Positions 46,790 to 58,834 of a DNA stretch of 64,000 nucleotides are shown here, in pieces. Position 1 is the first letter of the stretch; every line of letters starts with the position of its first letter. The notes beneath the pieces were generated by a model that saw only the letters and a list, made by a program, of their open reading frames with translations, made no database searches and was not told the DNA's origin. Made by a program: the position numbers and the translations under genes. Origin of the DNA: Thalassotalea sp. HSM 43. Lineage in GTDB: Bacteria > Pseudomonadota > Gammaproteobacteria > Enterobacterales > Alteromonadaceae. The stretch is taken from NCBI RefSeq assembly GCF_004752005.1, contig NZ_CP038493.1:1946302-2010301 (forward strand), read 5' to 3'.

Positions 46790-47947
46790 TTAGCCTAATC
46801 GGGCTTGGAAACGATCGGCAAAGTCTTGCAAATCTTCAAAGGCGCTCGGCTCAAGTATGTTTGCTAATAGCTGCAGCTTCTCGGCAAGTTGTTGTTCGCT
46901 GTTGGCACATACATTGATGTGACCCATCTTGCGACCCGCACGTTTACCTTTGTTATACCAATGCATAGCAACACCTGGAATGCTCAATACCTGCTCTGGC
47001 ACCGAATCTTCACCAAGAATATTGATCATCGCTGTTGGGCGAATAAGCTCAGTATTACCAAGTGGTAAACCTAACGTCGCACGCAAATGATTTTCAAATT
47101 GACAGCAATCACTACCTTGTTGGGTCCAGTGACCAGAATTGTGCACTCGTGGAGCGATTTCATTGACCAGCAATTGCTCGCCAACTTGGAAGAATTCGAT
47201 CGCTAAGACACCAACGTAGTCCAGCTTTTCAGTCAGCTTGGTAAACACCTCTAATGCTTGTTCTTGCAGTGCATTGGTGCTCGCTACTGCCAAAGAAACA
47301 CTAAGCACACCATTGGTATGATGGTTTTCCGTGATCGGGTATACAGCGATTTCGCCATTACGACTGCGCGCACCAACAATAGAGACTTCACGCTCAAAAG
47401 GTACCATTTGTTCAGCGATGATACCTTGTGGCACTGAGGTGTTAGCCTGCTCGACAAAGTCCTGCATATCAGCCCAAATAGCCGCAGCTTGGTCCATGCT
47501 CTTTAGGCGCCATTGGCCTTTGCCGTCATAGCCTTCTAAGGCACTTTTGAAAATGATTGGCAGTTGCAAGTCTGCTATAGCGGCATCAAAATCGGCACGG
47601 CTGTCGATGATTTTGTGTTTGGCATTGGCCACCTGACAAGATTCAAGTAAGGCTTTTTCTAGGCGGCGGTCGCCACCAATTTTAATCGCGTCACTGCTTG
47701 GTAAAAGCTTGCCAGACGCTTCACATACTGCCAATACGTCGTGGGCGATGTGTTCAAACTCCGCCGTGATCACATCACAGTTATCAATGCCTGTCTGCAG
47801 ATCGCCATACGTATGCTCGTTAGCTAATGGGTGAACAACTTGATTGCTGCGCACATCAAAAGCTTTTACATCGAGGTTTAGCGGCGTACCGGCTAAATCC
47901 ATCATGCGCGCCAGTTGGCCAGCGCCTAGTACCAATACCTTGTTCAT
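46790..47947 (-). CDS. purK: N5-carboxyaminoimidazole ribonucleotide synthase
   Basis: A 385-residue ATP-grasp enzyme that carboxylates AIR with bicarbonate and ATP to N5-CAIR in purine synthesis. MNKVLVLGAGQLARMM starts the Rossmann-like domain; the ATP-grasp core includes FKSALEGYDGKGQWRLK, EQMVPFEREVSIVGAR and VNEIAPRVHNSGHWT. It starts six bases after purE, which uses its product. E. coli PurK is slightly shorter (355). Confidence 0.96.
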   Translation of the reverse strand: MNKVLVLGAGQLARMMDLAGTPLNLDVKAFDVRSNQVVHPLANEHTYGDLQTGIDNCDVITAEFEHIAHDVLAVCEASGKLLPSSDAIKIGGDRRLEKALLESCQVANAKHKIIDSRADFDAAIADLQLPIIFKSALEGYDGKGQWRLKSMDQAAAIWADMQDFVEQANTSVPQGIIAEQMVPFEREVSIVGARSRNGEIAVYPITENHHTNGVLSVSLAVASTNALQEQALEVFTKLTEKLDYVGVLAIEFFQVGEQLLVNEIAPRVHNSGHWTQQGSDCCQFENHLRATLGLPLGNTELIRPTAMINILGEDSVPEQVLSIPGVAMHWYNKGKRAGRKMGHINVCANSEQQLAEKLQLLANILEPSAFEDLQDFADRFQARLG

Positions 47948-47953
47948 CGTATT

Positions 47954-48436
47954 TTATTCTGCCGGGTTTGGATTATCCAAAATGGTTTGCGTTTGCTTTT
48001 TGCGGAACGCTTCAATGTTGGCCATGATGCTTTCATCATGTGTGCCAAGAATTTGTGCAGCCAGCAAACCTGCGTTTGCAGCACCTGCGGTACCAATGGC
48101 TAATGTCCCCACCGCGATACCTTTTGGCATTTGCACAATAGATAACAACGAGTCTTGACCACTTAGCGCTTTGGATTGCACTGGCACACCAAGTACAGGC
48201 AAGCTGGTAAATGCCGCAGCCATACCAGGTAGGTGAGCTGCGCCACCTGCGCCTGCGATGATCACTTTGATACCACGATCTTTTGCTGATTCAGAATATT
48301 CCGCCAGCAAGTGTGGTGTTCTGTGTGCAGAAACTACTTTTGTTTCATAAGGTACGTTTAACAAGTCGAGCATCTCTGCCGCATGTTGCATTGTTGGCCA
48401 ATCTGATTTTGACCCCATGATGATTCCCACAGTCAT
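47954..48436 (-). CDS. purE: N5-carboxyaminoimidazole ribonucleotide mutase
   Basis: A 160-residue mutase that converts N5-CAIR to CAIR. The start is set at the Met of [16 protein letters not shown]; the open frame runs 51 codons further up but this is the family start, with AAGG about ten bases before it. [16 protein letters not shown] and [11 protein letters not shown] mark the active site. It forms a two-gene unit with purK and is divergent from tsaC; a short out-of-frame ATG-CGA-TGA lies right at its start region. Confidence 0.96.
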   Translation of the reverse strand: MTVGIIMGSKSDWPTMQHAAEMLDLLNVPYETKVVSAHRTPHLLAEYSESAKDRGIKVIIAGAGGAAHLPGMAAAFTSLPVLGVPVQSKALSGQDSLLSIVQMPKGIAVGTLAIGTAGAANAGLLAAQILGTHDESIMANIEAFRKKQTQTILDNPNPAE

Positions 48437-48637
48437 CGCATTACACCTTTTTGTTGTCGTAAAGGGCTGAAAAATAAAGCGCGCATTATAACCCTGTTTG
48501 CGCAAATACCCAAATATTGACCAGTTTTTTTGCAGATGGTTCGACCTGCGACGAAAATCGTCGTCAACATCCTGATGCCATAAGGCCATAAAGGGGCTAT
48601 AATGTGCGCATTTTTATGGCTTTTTTCACGAATCAAT

Positions 48638-50124
<1,487 letters not shown>

Positions 50125-50156
50125 CCGCTTGAAATAACGCTATATATTTTTATAAG

Positions 50157-50190
50157 AGGCTGATAATGTACTTTATTATCAGCCTTTTTT
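50157..50190 (+). terminator. Rho-independent terminator after hemF
   Basis: AGGCTGATAAT (50157-50167) pairs with ATTATCAGCCT (50175-50185), followed by TTTTT. Confidence 0.9.
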
Positions 50191-50244
50191 AGGTTGTAAA
50201 GACAGCTAATGTTTGTATTGTCGTTATCAGTAAAAGGATTTTCT

Positions 50245-50877
50245 ATGCGTTTTTTTGTCGCTATATCATTGTGTTTAGCCACTATTAATATTGTAAACGC
50301 CAGTCCAGTCAGTTGGGATTATGTTCAGCTCGAATATGTTGCCGGAGAATCAGAGAATTCTGAGCTCGATATGGACGGCGTCGCCATTGAGGCGTCCTAT
50401 AGCTTTATGAGCAATGTATTTGTTTCTGGTCAATACGAAACGGCTGAGTTTGATAAATTTAAACAAGAAACCAGTGCCTCTGAATACCAGCAGTATCAAT
50501 TAAACCTTGGTTATTATTACGAATTGTTTGAAGACAATGTGTTTTATGGCACCTTAGGTCTGATTGATGTGGAATATGAGAAATCCAGCTTCTCTGACTC
50601 TGCTGATGGCATGCAAGCATCCATTGGCCTGCGTAGCCTGTTTAACAAATACATTGAAGTGCGATTTTATTATACCTACCGGGACCTAGAATTTGATCGG
50701 TTTTCTAATACCGCATCAAATCAATGGACTTATATTTCTCCCAATGTTCACGTCGATAAAAATGTCACCGGCATTCAAGGCTTTTTTCACCTGAAAAATA
50801 ATTTAAGTATTGGTGCATCGTTGGAAGAAAATGATGACGGCGACCGCTATGCATTGAGCGTGCGTTATAACTTTTAA
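50245..50877 (+). CDS. Outer-membrane beta-barrel protein of unknown role
   Basis: A 210-residue protein from ATG 50245; AAGGA near 50233 and the signal peptide MRFFVAISLCLATINIVNA favour it over the upstream Met at 50209. After the signal the chain alternates short aromatic/polar strands and acidic loops (for example YQLNLGYYYELFEDNVFYGTL) and ends RYALSVRYNF, with a terminal Phe. That suggests an eight-strand barrel. I do not recognise the family. It stands between two terminators as a single-gene unit. Confidence 0.8.
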   Translation: MRFFVAISLCLATINIVNASPVSWDYVQLEYVAGESENSELDMDGVAIEASYSFMSNVFVSGQYETAEFDKFKQETSASEYQQYQLNLGYYYELFEDNVFYGTLGLIDVEYEKSSFSDSADGMQASIGLRSLFNKYIEVRFYYTYRDLEFDRFSNTASNQWTYISPNVHVDKNVTGIQGFFHLKNNLSIGASLEENDDGDRYALSVRYNF

Positions 50878-50899
50878 CACTGCGCCCGTTTAGCCAACA

Positions 50900-50925
50900 A
50901 AAAGCCGGTTAATAAACCGGCTTTT
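50900..50925. terminator. Bidirectional terminator between the barrel gene and lapC
   Basis: AAAAGCCGGTT and AACCGGCTTTT pair perfectly around AATA between the two convergent genes. Confidence 0.88.
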
Positions 50926-50938
50926 GCGTTCAGTGCCT

Positions 50939-52783
50939 TTATTTCTTTTTGGCGTTAAAGCGTCTTAATTCTTCCATCGCATCGAGTACCACCTGCATGT
51001 TAATTTTACCTTTGGGTATTTCTTGATAGGTTGTTGCATCAAAGATGGTGAAGTTGCCGTAGCGATCCATTTCATTAATACGACCATTTTCTTTAATGGC
51101 GTAATTACCGTCACGGCCAAGTAACAACCATGGCTGTTCGGTTTTGCTGAATAATGATTGACCAGAGCTATAGTCTTTACTGTCGTTAGTGCAACCTAAC
51201 GCGTCGGTAAGTAAGGTCGGCGCGATATCGTAATGACTGGTTACGCCGTCATACATCTCTTGCTGGCGTTGAGGCCAGTGAATCAGCAGTGGTACCCGAG
51301 TTTGATAGTCGGAATAGTTACTGTTGTGACCCCAGTAACCTTTTTTACTCTCGTTAAATTCTTTACCGTGATCACCGGTGATAATAACGATAGTGTTGTC
51401 TAGCTGCTCATCAATTTGTGCCAATACTTTACCTAATTCTATATCGATAAAGTGAATGGCATTCTTATATAGGTTTAAAAACGGTTCGGCATCATAGTCA
51501 TCGTTCAATGCCATATAATTGATATCATCCAGCGATGGCTGATATTTACGAGGGAAATCTTTAGGAATCGAAAAGCCATGTGCTGCATCGTAAAGCATAT
51601 AGCTAAAATAAGGCTTGTTGCTGTCACGTTTACTGTGCCAATCAATAAAGTCTTCAGTGATATCTAAGTCGCGTTGATAAGGCTTGTCGCCGGTAGAATG
51701 GGTACGCAAATTATCAACATTGGCGAATAAGGTTTGATCAAATTCCGGACTGGTCAGTTTAGCGCTGGCAAAGATGCCGAATTCATAATCTTGTTTTTTC
51801 AGTTCTTGCATCAACACCGGTGGCTTTTGCAGATCTAATACCGGTTGCCAATAGTGTCCAGGAATACCATAAAACAATGAAAACATGCCATGCCGGGTAT
51901 TATTAGAGCCACTATGGTGGGCGTTAAACACGTCGCTTTGTTCACCTAACGCGAACATATTCGGTGTCATGTCGGCATCCATCATATCTGCTCGCCAAGA
52001 ATCGAGAACGATCAATAAAATATTCGGCGTGTTTTCTGGTGTTTGGCACTGCATTGGTTGCAGTGGGTAGTTGATTGATGATTTAACTTTTTTCTGTTTT
52101 AACAGCGCTTGTTGCTTTTGCGCTTCAATGTTCATCACCCCAAATTTGGCCATAAAGCTTTTTGCGGTTAATGGATAAGACAGTGGCAAGTAGCGTGCTT
52201 GCGAGGTAATTTCTTTCTTAAACATCGCATCGGCCCAGGTGTGTATACCATGACCGACCAACATAAACAGCGCCCAATACTTTACATAAGGCATTAGTGC
52301 TAATGGCTTGTCGTTAAACTTACGCCATAACGCCTCTGATAATCCCCATTGTGCTGCAAAAAAGGCGACAATAATAAGCACTATCATGGTCCATAGTTGC
52401 CAACTAAAGCTAAATATTTCTGTGCCACCTTCCACTAGAAGTTCAAAGACTATGGCATTGAAATGGAAGCGATATTGCTGATAAACAAAGGTATCGGCGA
52501 GTAACAAGGATAAACCCAGCGATACGGTAATAATGGCGAGGCTGCGAATGATTATTGCTGAGCCAATTAACTTGTTTAGTAGATGCAAACAAGCCGTAAG
52601 TAGTAGCGTAAGAAAGCCTAATTGGGCGACACCGTAGCTCAATAAAAACAACCAAGACAACAGGTCCTGCGGCCAGGGATTCGGGCTCAGGTATCGTAAT
52701 GAAATTAACAATACCAATACAAAATTACATAAAAGGTAACGGTTCAACCAGCTAGCAACCGCATTTTTGTCTGCTAAACTCAT
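50939..52783 (-). CDS. LapC/YejM-like inner-membrane protein with sulfatase-fold domain (DUF3413)
   Basis: A 614-residue protein with about five membrane helices in the first 190 residues, then a periplasmic alkaline-phosphatase-superfamily domain. The overall layout, WADAMFKKEITSQARYLPLSYPLTAKSF and YGIPGHYW match the YejM/PbgA (LapC) family, which in E. coli senses LPS and controls LpxC through LapB. Unlike what I recall for E. coli YejM, likely metal/nucleophile residues are kept: Asp261 in LIVLDSW, Thr296 in NNTRHG, Asp471-His472 in GDHGKE and His486 in GHNSNY. It may be an active transferase or hydrolase instead. Divergent from ompW. Confidence 0.82.
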   Translation of the reverse strand: MSLADKNAVASWLNRYLLCNFVLVLLISLRYLSPNPWPQDLLSWLFLLSYGVAQLGFLTLLLTACLHLLNKLIGSAIIIRSLAIITVSLGLSLLLADTFVYQQYRFHFNAIVFELLVEGGTEIFSFSWQLWTMIVLIIVAFFAAQWGLSEALWRKFNDKPLALMPYVKYWALFMLVGHGIHTWADAMFKKEITSQARYLPLSYPLTAKSFMAKFGVMNIEAQKQQALLKQKKVKSSINYPLQPMQCQTPENTPNILLIVLDSWRADMMDADMTPNMFALGEQSDVFNAHHSGSNNTRHGMFSLFYGIPGHYWQPVLDLQKPPVLMQELKKQDYEFGIFASAKLTSPEFDQTLFANVDNLRTHSTGDKPYQRDLDITEDFIDWHSKRDSNKPYFSYMLYDAAHGFSIPKDFPRKYQPSLDDINYMALNDDYDAEPFLNLYKNAIHFIDIELGKVLAQIDEQLDNTIVIITGDHGKEFNESKKGYWGHNSNYSDYQTRVPLLIHWPQRQQEMYDGVTSHYDIAPTLLTDALGCTNDSKDYSSGQSLFSKTEQPWLLLGRDGNYAIKENGRINEMDRYGNFTIFDATTYQEIPKGKINMQVVLDAMEELRRFNAKKK

Positions 52784-52829
52784 AAAATTCCATCTAAAGT
52801 TAAACTTTTTGTTAATGATCTAACAAAAT

Positions 52830-52843
52830 TTGTTTTAAATCAA
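52830..52843 (+). promoter_or_regulatory. Candidate Fnr/EtrA box upstream of ompW
   Basis: TTGTTTTAAATCAA matches TTGAT-N4-ATCAA at nine of ten defined positions, 67 bases before ompW. OmpW is linked to anaerobic control in enterics; binding here is inferred. Confidence 0.45.
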
Positions 52844-52909
52844 AAAATAAAAGATTAGACATAGTTACACTTTGCGACAGTTTTTTACAGTATATAAAAG
52901 GCAAAGGCC

Positions 52910-53614
52910 ATGAAAAAGAAAGTAATTAGTTTAGCTCTTGCGTCATTATTTATTAGCTCAGTAGCGACAGCAGCGTCATATCAGGCAGGTGATTTTGTTA
53001 TTCGTGGTGGTGCCACTATGGTGGACCCGGATAGTGGTAAAGCCGGCGTCAATGTACCAGCTCTTGGTGGTGACACGCCTCTATCCGTGTCTGTGGATGA
53101 CAATACACAGCTGGGTTTAAACTTTGTATATTTCTTCTCAAGCAATTGGGCGGTTGAAGTGCTAGCCGCAACACCATTTAAGCATGACGTAAATATTCAC
53201 GATCCAGAAGGTATTTCTGAAGGTTTGTTTGGCGTTAATGTTGATGGCACTACACTGGGCGAAGTGTCTCACTTGCCACCGACAGTGAGCGCTATTTACT
53301 ATTTTGATACGGGTTCTAATTTTATGCCGTACGTTGGTGCCGGCTTAAACTACACTGTTTTCTTTGATGAAGAGTTTAAATCCGCGCCAAAATCTTTAGG
53401 CTTTAATGACTTAGAACTTGATGCATCTTTTGGTTGGGCTGTGCAAGTTGGTGCCGATTATCAGCTAAGCGACAAGTGGCATGTTAATGCTTCTGTACGT
53501 TATATCGATATTAACACGGACGCAGATTTTAAAATCGGTGATGACATTAAAGGTTCTGCCGAAGTCGATGTAGATCCTATGGTTTACTCACTAATGTTGG
53601 GTTACAAGTTCTAA
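52910..53614 (+). CDS. ompW: Outer-membrane protein OmpW
   Basis: A 234-residue eight-strand barrel thought to pass small hydrophobic molecules. The signal peptide ends around VATAASY. GDFVIRGGATMVDPDSG, NWAVEVLAATPFKHDVNI, LPPTVSAIYYFDTGSNFMPYVG (two pieces) and the end PMVYSLMLGYKF are OmpW hallmarks, with the terminal Phe. AAAGGC precedes the start. It stands alone with its own terminator and a possible Fnr box upstream. Confidence 0.95.
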   Translation: MKKKVISLALASLFISSVATAASYQAGDFVIRGGATMVDPDSGKAGVNVPALGGDTPLSVSVDDNTQLGLNFVYFFSSNWAVEVLAATPFKHDVNIHDPEGISEGLFGVNVDGTTLGEVSHLPPTVSAIYYFDTGSNFMPYVGAGLNYTVFFDEEFKSAPKSLGFNDLELDASFGWAVQVGADYQLSDKWHVNASVRYIDINTDADFKIGDDIKGSAEVDVDPMVYSLMLGYKF

Positions 53615-53647
53615 TCAAAGGTTAGACAGACAGCACGCATATATAAC

Positions 53648-53684
53648 AAGCGGTTATAGGTTTTCCCTATAGCCGCTTTATTTT
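53648..53684 (+). terminator. Rho-independent terminator after ompW
   Basis: A 13-base stem AAGCGGTTATAGG / CCTATAGCCGCTT (one mismatched pair) with a five-base loop and TATTTT after it. Confidence 0.85.
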
Positions 53685-53735
53685 GTCTGGTGAATTTATT
53701 ACTCTTGAAGCATCTAAAGTTAATCTGTGGCCGTT

Positions 53736-54551
53736 ATGGACAAATACCTGGTTTTCGGCAATCCGATCGAGCAATCGAAATCACCCATCATTCATCAACA
53801 ATTTGCGTCAACCTGTGACCAGCGCATTGACTATCAAAAGCAGCTGAGTGAGCCCGATACATTCGTCGCTGATGTGAACACCTTTATAGCTCATGGCGGC
53901 AAAGGTGCCAATGTGACGGCACCGTTTAAAGAGCAAGCGATGCAAATGTGTGATCAGTTGTCCGTTGATGCACAAGCGGCTGGCGCAGTAAATACTTTAT
54001 CATTTACCGATGGTGGCATCTTGGGTGACAATACCGATGGTCGAGGCTTGGTCGATGACTTGCTTGCTCACAATGTCACCCTAACCGGCGCACGCATATT
54101 ACTTATGGGGGCAGGTGGCGCAAGTCGTGGGGTCATTTCACCTCTGTTAGCACAAAACCCAGATAGCCTGGCTATCGTTAATCGCACCTTAAGCAAGGCT
54201 CAACTGCTGGTCGATCATTTCCAACATGACAAACTGACAGCCATTGATTATTCGCAAACCCAATCCAAGCGCTTTGATGTCATCATTAACGCAACGTCTG
54301 CAAGCTTGTCAGCAACATTACCAGACTTAGCCAGTAGCGCGGTTGTCGATGCGGTATGTTATGACATGGTCTATGGTGCAGAGCTAACTGCTTTTCTAAA
54401 ATGGTGCCAACAACAAGGGGCTAGGCAGATCATTGATGGTTTGGGTATGTTGGTTGGCCAAGCCGCACAAAGCTTTGCTATATGGCATGGTGTAAAACCT
54501 GATGTCGCGCCTGTTTTGGCTTTATTGCGTCAGCAGTTTAAGGAAGGCTAA
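53736..54551 (+). CDS. aroE: Shikimate dehydrogenase
   Basis: A 271-residue NADP enzyme that reduces 3-dehydroshikimate in aromatic amino-acid synthesis. I use ATG 53736 (MDKYLVFGNPIEQSKSP), which fits E. coli AroE (272), over GTG 53727. Catalytic Lys65 (NVTAPFK) and Asp101 (LGDNTDGRG) are present, then the nucleotide loop GAGGASRGV and NRT, with GLGMLVGQAAQSFAIWHG near the end. Its stop shares a base with the yrdB start (TAATG). Confidence 0.96.
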   Translation: MDKYLVFGNPIEQSKSPIIHQQFASTCDQRIDYQKQLSEPDTFVADVNTFIAHGGKGANVTAPFKEQAMQMCDQLSVDAQAAGAVNTLSFTDGGILGDNTDGRGLVDDLLAHNVTLTGARILLMGAGGASRGVISPLLAQNPDSLAIVNRTLSKAQLLVDHFQHDKLTAIDYSQTQSKRFDVIINATSASLSATLPDLASSAVVDAVCYDMVYGAELTAFLKWCQQQGARQIIDGLGMLVGQAAQSFAIWHGVKPDVAPVLALLRQQFKEG

Positions 54552-54772
54552 TGAACCAAGCCATATTGTTTAATGATGATTTTCAATATATTGATGCTCA
54601 AAGTTGTTGGTGTTTTACCGGTATGCTCAGCGGTGCTCGCATTACTATATATATACAAGCCCCTAAACGTGACATCACCGATGCTTTGAAGTTTGAGCTA
54701 GAAGAGCTGATTGAAGACTATCTTGAAGATGAAGAACCGGATGAAGACAATATCATCCGGCTGACAATATAA
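54551..54772 (+). CDS. yrdB: DUF1488 family protein YrdB
   Basis: A 73-residue acidic protein. The pattern of short beta strands (CWCFTGMLSGARITIYI) then an acidic helix (LKFELEELIEDYLEDEEPDEDN) is that of DUF1488, function unknown. It follows aroE with a one-base stop/start overlap, as in E. coli, so it is translationally coupled. It is convergent with yrdA. Confidence 0.88.
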   Translation: MNQAILFNDDFQYIDAQSCWCFTGMLSGARITIYIQAPKRDITDALKFELEELIEDYLEDEEPDEDNIIRLTI

Positions 54773-54811
54773 GTAATAGCTTGGGCTCGTTTTATTAATA
54801 ACCTTATCAAG

Positions 54812-55363
54812 CTAGCCTTGTTGTTCGAGGTATTCGTTCTTCAGTTTGACATAATTGGCATTGGTGCTTTTTAGAAATTGCATTTCTTGTTGCGTTAACG
54901 GTCGTTTTTGCTTGGCTGGATTACCAACGTATAAATAGCCACTTTGCAATACTTTGTTCGGGGCAACCAAAGAACCGGCGCCGATAATCACATCATCCTC
55001 AACCACAGCACCATCCATAACAATTGCGCCCATACCGACAAGTATTCTATTACCCAAGGTACAGCCATGCAGCATGACTTTATGACCCACAGTTACTTGT
55101 TCGCCAATGAGTAATGGGTAACCGTCAGGGTAGTTGCTGGTTTTACGGGTGACATGCAACACACTGCCATCTTGAATATTACTGCTGTTACCGATACGAA
55201 TGTGATTTACATCGCCACGGATTACAACCAAGGGCCAAATACTGACATCATCAGCAAGTACCACATCGCCGATGACCACACTTGATTCGTCAATATAGCA
55301 ATTTTGACCTAGTTTAGGTGTTATTCCTTTATATGAACGTACCGTATTTTGAGGATATTTCAT
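54812..55363 (-). CDS. yrdA: Gamma-carbonic-anhydrase-like protein YrdA
   Basis: A 183-residue left-handed beta-helix protein with many hexapeptide repeats (for example IGDVVLADDVSIWPLVVIRGD). Conserved metal-site histidines appear in GSVLHVTRK and VTVGHKVMLHGC. The family includes gamma carbonic anhydrases, though many members have no proven activity. The C-terminal helix caps the trimer. It lies in the E. coli-like place between yrdB and an rRNA operon. Confidence 0.93.
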   Translation of the reverse strand: MKYPQNTVRSYKGITPKLGQNCYIDESSVVIGDVVLADDVSIWPLVVIRGDVNHIRIGNSSNIQDGSVLHVTRKTSNYPDGYPLLIGEQVTVGHKVMLHGCTLGNRILVGMGAIVMDGAVVEDDVIIGAGSLVAPNKVLQSGYLYVGNPAKQKRPLTQQEMQFLKSTNANYVKLKNEYLEQQG

Positions 55364-55491
55364 TATCTTCTATTGGCTTTTTAATAAGTAAAGTTGCTCA
55401 TATTATAAATAAATTTCTATTTATGAATAGGTTTATAGTTCTTGAACTAGAATATTAGCTATCCATTTAAATCACATCGGAAGTTATATCT

Positions 55492-56226
55492 ATGTTTGGT
55501 AGGAATAAGCTAGTTAAGACCTTAACTATAACCTTGCTATTGGTATGCTCCGTATGCCCAAGTTTTGCATCAAGCTCTGATAACGAAGAGCCAGGAAAGG
55601 CGATTGAATTTGCTGTGGGCTATGTTAAGCAAGATTTATGTTGGACAACGAATGTTGCTGATTGTGAAGTTGATGGTGTCGGTATTGCTATCATTTACCC
55701 CCTTGATTGGGGGTTTATAGATTATGTGATCGCTAATGCGGCGATATTTGAATCTACAGAACATAGTGTACCAGGAGAAACTGGTACTAAAAATGACCTT
55801 TATAAATTAGGAGTAGGCAAAAAGTTTTCACCGATTGATGATTTTACATTTTTCGCAGAAGCATCTTTCATAGTCGCAAATGACGATGAAAATTTTTATG
55901 CATGGGAGAATACCAACTATAACGATGGATATGAGCTCGGTGGTGTTGTTGCGCATCAGTTAAATCGCAAAATAAAAATCGGAACCGGTGTTAAATTTCA
56001 AAAATACCAAAACTGTTCGGCAATCAAATGTCATGGCTTAAAAGGTAAGAAGCCTGTGATTAAAAACTTAGAGGTTAATTTTTATGTGCGTTACATGCTT
56101 TCTGAAAAATTCAGTCTAGGCTATCGAGCGTTTAAAGTTGCGAAAATATTTAATGAAAGTGACTATAACGGCAGGGATCGAGGTTTTAGCCATATAGTGG
56201 CAATTCATTACCGTTACCAGCTTTAG
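55492..56226 (+). CDS. Secreted/outer-membrane barrel-like protein of unknown role
   Basis: A 244-residue protein with a signal peptide (TLTITLLLVCSVCPSFASS). The mature part has two Cys pairs (near CWTTNVADC and NCSAIKC), so disulfide bonds are possible, and alternating strands to the end SHIVAIHYRYQL. The pattern suggests a small outer-membrane beta barrel, like OmpA/YfaZ-type proteins, but I do not recognise a family. GGAAG lies about 12 bases before the start. Codon use is AT-richer than its neighbours. It lies between yrdA and the rRNA operon, a place where genes are often gained. Confidence 0.75.
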   Translation: MFGRNKLVKTLTITLLLVCSVCPSFASSSDNEEPGKAIEFAVGYVKQDLCWTTNVADCEVDGVGIAIIYPLDWGFIDYVIANAAIFESTEHSVPGETGTKNDLYKLGVGKKFSPIDDFTFFAEASFIVANDDENFYAWENTNYNDGYELGGVVAHQLNRKIKIGTGVKFQKYQNCSAIKCHGLKGKKPVIKNLEVNFYVRYMLSEKFSLGYRAFKVAKIFNESDYNGRDRGFSHIVAIHYRYQL

Positions 56227-56274
56227 CCAAAGTTTGTACTACTACCATATAGATAAGCTAAACCATAGAGCGAA

Positions 56275-56412
56275 TTAATAGTGCTCTTCTTCAATACCGA
56301 GTAATACGTTCTCTGTTATTTTAAAACCCTGATCACGGCGCACTAATTATTTATAGGTATTTCGTGGTTTGCTGAAGATATCTTGATAAGGGTTAAATTT
56401 AGAATTCGTCAT
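56275..56412 (-). pseudogene. Possible relic of a small gene with an in-frame stop
   Basis: On the minus strand an ORF starts MTNSKFNPYQDIFSKPRNTYK, meets TAA at 56347-56349 and continues in the same frame for 23 more codons (LVRRDQGFKITE...) to a second stop. The NPY-x-x-IF-x-x-PR start is reminiscent of Yip1-type membrane proteins. A chance ORF cannot be excluded. The surrounding 56413-56649 shows nothing else but AT-rich DNA. Confidence 0.3.
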
Positions 56413-56649
56413 AATATCGGCTTTTATGTAGTTTTTATTAAATAATAATGCCTAAAGCTCAGTCTATTCTCTTTTATTAGATAGTTTATACGCATTATAT
56501 AAGTATAAATGTATGTTCAACGAATCTTGATTTTGTAACCAAAACTTTAACAATTCTTATCAATACATTACCCAAAAGGTCAATAATATAGCTATCTGTA
56601 CAGAATGTAGACGATCAAACATTAATTTTAGATTATTTCAAAAAAACTG

Positions 56650-56677
56650 TTGACCTTATCTGAAAAATCCCTAAAAT
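56650..56677 (+). promoter_or_regulatory. rRNA operon promoter P1
   Basis: TTGACC (56650-56655), 16 bases, TAAAAT (56672-56677), then a GC-rich discriminator GCGCATCC typical of stringently controlled promoters. An A-rich tract upstream could act as UP element. Confidence 0.85.
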
Positions 56678-56787
56678 GCGCATCCACTTCAACGGCAAAG
56701 GCCAACGGGGTGTTTTGATAAGTTTAGATAAGCGATTGTTTCTCTAAACGGCCAACAAAACTTTTGAAAATAAATTTCAAATAAGTG

Positions 56788-56815
56788 TTGACATCAAAAC
56801 TCAGATGCGTAAAAT
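56788..56815 (+). promoter_or_regulatory. rRNA operon promoter P2
   Basis: TTGACA (56788-56793), 16 bases, TAAAAT (56810-56815), with the same TAAAATGCGCATCC block as P1, 138 bases downstream of it. Confidence 0.88.
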
Positions 56816-56885
56816 GCGCATCCGCTTTCAACGGAAAGCAACGTCAACAACGAATGCGATTGATTGGCTCGATTCGACAAGAATC

Positions 56886-56900
56886 GGTTCTTTAACAATT
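56886..56900 (+). promoter_or_regulatory. Leader boxA (rRNA antitermination)
   Basis: TTCTTTAACAATT matches the boxA core (TGCTCTTTAACAA) that recruits the Nus/SuhB complex; a small GTGAGCACTCAC hairpin follows at about 56930. Confidence 0.75.
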
Positions 56901-57092
56901 AGTTATCATGCAATTTGTGTGAGCACTCACAAGATAAGATGGTTTTACCATTAAGTCTTTTATTAGACTTTACTTGATGAGTTCTCATGCAAACGACAAT
57001 TTATGTCAAAAATGTTTTTCGTAAGAGAAACAGCAACAGAATTCATTGAGTCGAACCTTCTCTTTTTATAGAGAGGATTCAAACAACTTTTT

Positions 57093-58633
<1,541 letters not shown>

Positions 58634-58757
58634 CCTTAAGTAAAACGCTTACTTGGTCGAGATTGTTCCTTACAATCTTTCGACACTTCCTACATCCTTG
58701 TAGGTCGTCGAGTGTTCACACAAATTGCATTGATAACAAACGTGAGAGAAATCCAGT

Positions 58758-58834
<77 letters not shown>

